A stretch of 59,245 bases of DNA, taken from positions 1,115,550 through 1,174,794 of the forward strand of contig KQ482003.1 of NCBI GenBank assembly GCA_001430745.1, read 5' to 3'. Positions 58,773 through 59,245 of this stretch are shown in pieces (positions within the stretch are counted from its first letter, which is position 1; every line of letters begins with the position of its first letter). The stretch comes from Auxenochlorella pyrenoidosa. Its lineage: Eukaryota; Chlorophyta; Trebouxiophyceae; Chlorellales; Chlorellaceae. Position numbers and translations under genes: made by a program. Under the pieces are notes generated by a model. The model worked only from the letters and a program-made list of their open reading frames with translations. It did not search any database and was not told where the DNA came from.

Positions 58773-59245
58773 TCAGCGGGCGGCGCCCGAGGCCTTGGCG
58801 ATGACTGCGCGCACGTATGCGGCCATGAGTCCGCGCACCGTCTCGTGCGTCATGCCGCCCCGCAGCAGGCGCAGGTAGGCGTGCAGCGTGGAGAACTCGG
58901 CCTCCAGGCGCTGCCGGGGCAGGTCGTTCAGCCAGGGCAGGTAGACCTCGTTGAAGGACCTGGGGGAGAGGGGGGGCAGGGGGAGCGGGGGGGGGGGGGG
59001 TTCAGCTGATTCCGGCAAAAGCTGCCAAGGTATGCAAATCGTCGGGCCCTGCGAGTGGGCTGGGGCAGGAGGCTGGGGCCAAGGCACGCTGGCATGGGTT
59101 CCAGGCAGCAGATCTCGGCAGGTGGCTGCACACCCGACCACTCGGGCCCTGTGCAGCACCTGCATCCCAGCTCGCAGCCCCAGCAGCACCCCGGGCCCCA
59201 CCTGCGGTCGTCGCCCTCCTCCAGCAGCCCGTACACCAGCCCAAA
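58773..59245 (-). CDS. 3' end of an unrecognised gene (continues past the window)
   Basis: Two exons: 59245-59202 (FGLVYGLLEEGDDR) and 58959-58773 (SFNEVYLPWLNDLPRQRLEA, EFSTLHAYLRLLRGGM, VRGLMAAYVRAVIAKASGAAR-stop). All-helical, with Leu heptad-like spacing; could be the C-terminus of a large helical tethering or scaffold protein. Only about 77 residues are visible, so no family is assigned. A 14-G run (58987-59000), poly-C on the coding strand, sits just upstream of the last acceptor. Confidence 0.55.
   Translation of the reverse strand, partial: WAGVRAAGGGRRPQVGPGVLLGLRAGMQVLHRARVVGCAATCRDLLPGTHASVPWPQPPAPAHSQGPTICIPWQLLPESAEPPPPPLPLPPLSPRSFNEVYLPWLNDLPRQRLEAEFSTLHAYLRLLRGGMTHETVRGLMAAYVRAVIAKASGAAR

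Noticed and set aside
1..59245. tRNA, rRNA, CRISPR arrays, operons, transposons
   Set aside because: No cloverleaf with conserved A/B boxes, no rRNA motif, no regular direct repeats and no transposase or reverse transcriptase motif were seen; the genes are intron-rich nuclear genes.

Overview
The window is nuclear DNA of a GC-rich green alga, most likely a trebouxiophyte of the Chlorella type. The evidence is many short exons joined by short introns with C-rich 3' ends, TGTAA motifs a few hundred bases past several stop codons, and plant-lineage versions of conserved proteins: ORC1 with a PHD finger and BAH segments, TOM40, a UBC7-type E2 and a SnRK2-like kinase. Most exon-intron models here were built by hand from splice sites, phase continuity and protein motifs. 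Three runs of N (11213-11901, 34281-34823, 47657-48160) interrupt genes.

Layout: (1) 170-1867 (+), 3' part of an ankyrin-repeat gene. (2) 2465-~6540 (-), Gln-rich protein with an armadillo-like segment resembling the LFR/ARID/BAF250-type SWI/SNF subunits. (3) 7349-14212 (+), ORC1. (4) 15050-20684 (-) and 22237-27706 (+), two head-to-head receptor-like kinases with the same 21-exon structure. Their 1.55 kb spacer holds a strong hairpin and a decayed piece that looks like the ORC1 3' end. (5) 28776-30197 (+), a 234-residue protein of unknown function. (6) 30530-35329 (+), a SnRK2-like kinase. (7) 36279-38569 (-), a 547-residue Gln/Ala-rich unknown. (8) 39409-43777 and 44842-49625 (both -), tandem genes for small secreted proteins with about 50 cysteines each. 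They share almost all exon lengths but differ by two clean introns. (9) 50617-52213 (-), a protein perhaps of the alkaline-phosphatase-like superfamily. (10) 52553-54266 (+), UBC7/UBE2G2-type E2. (11) 54934-57800 (-), TOM40. (12) 58773-59245 (-), 3' end of an unrecognised gene.

The housekeeping genes (ORC1, TOM40, UBC7) serve DNA replication licensing, mitochondrial protein import and probably ER-associated ubiquitination. They do not form a pathway with one another. The accessory part is 15-28 kb and 39-50 kb: a duplicated cell-surface kinase family with a PAN/apple-like Cys ectodomain, and a duplicated family of secreted Cys-rich proteins. A link between these two families is speculation from their proximity and extracellular character. 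The strongest observations are the symmetric kinase pair, the intron presence/absence between the Cys-rich paralogs, recurrent GC-AG introns (one GT in one kinase copy and GC in the other), and poly-C tracts placed just upstream of 3' splice sites.
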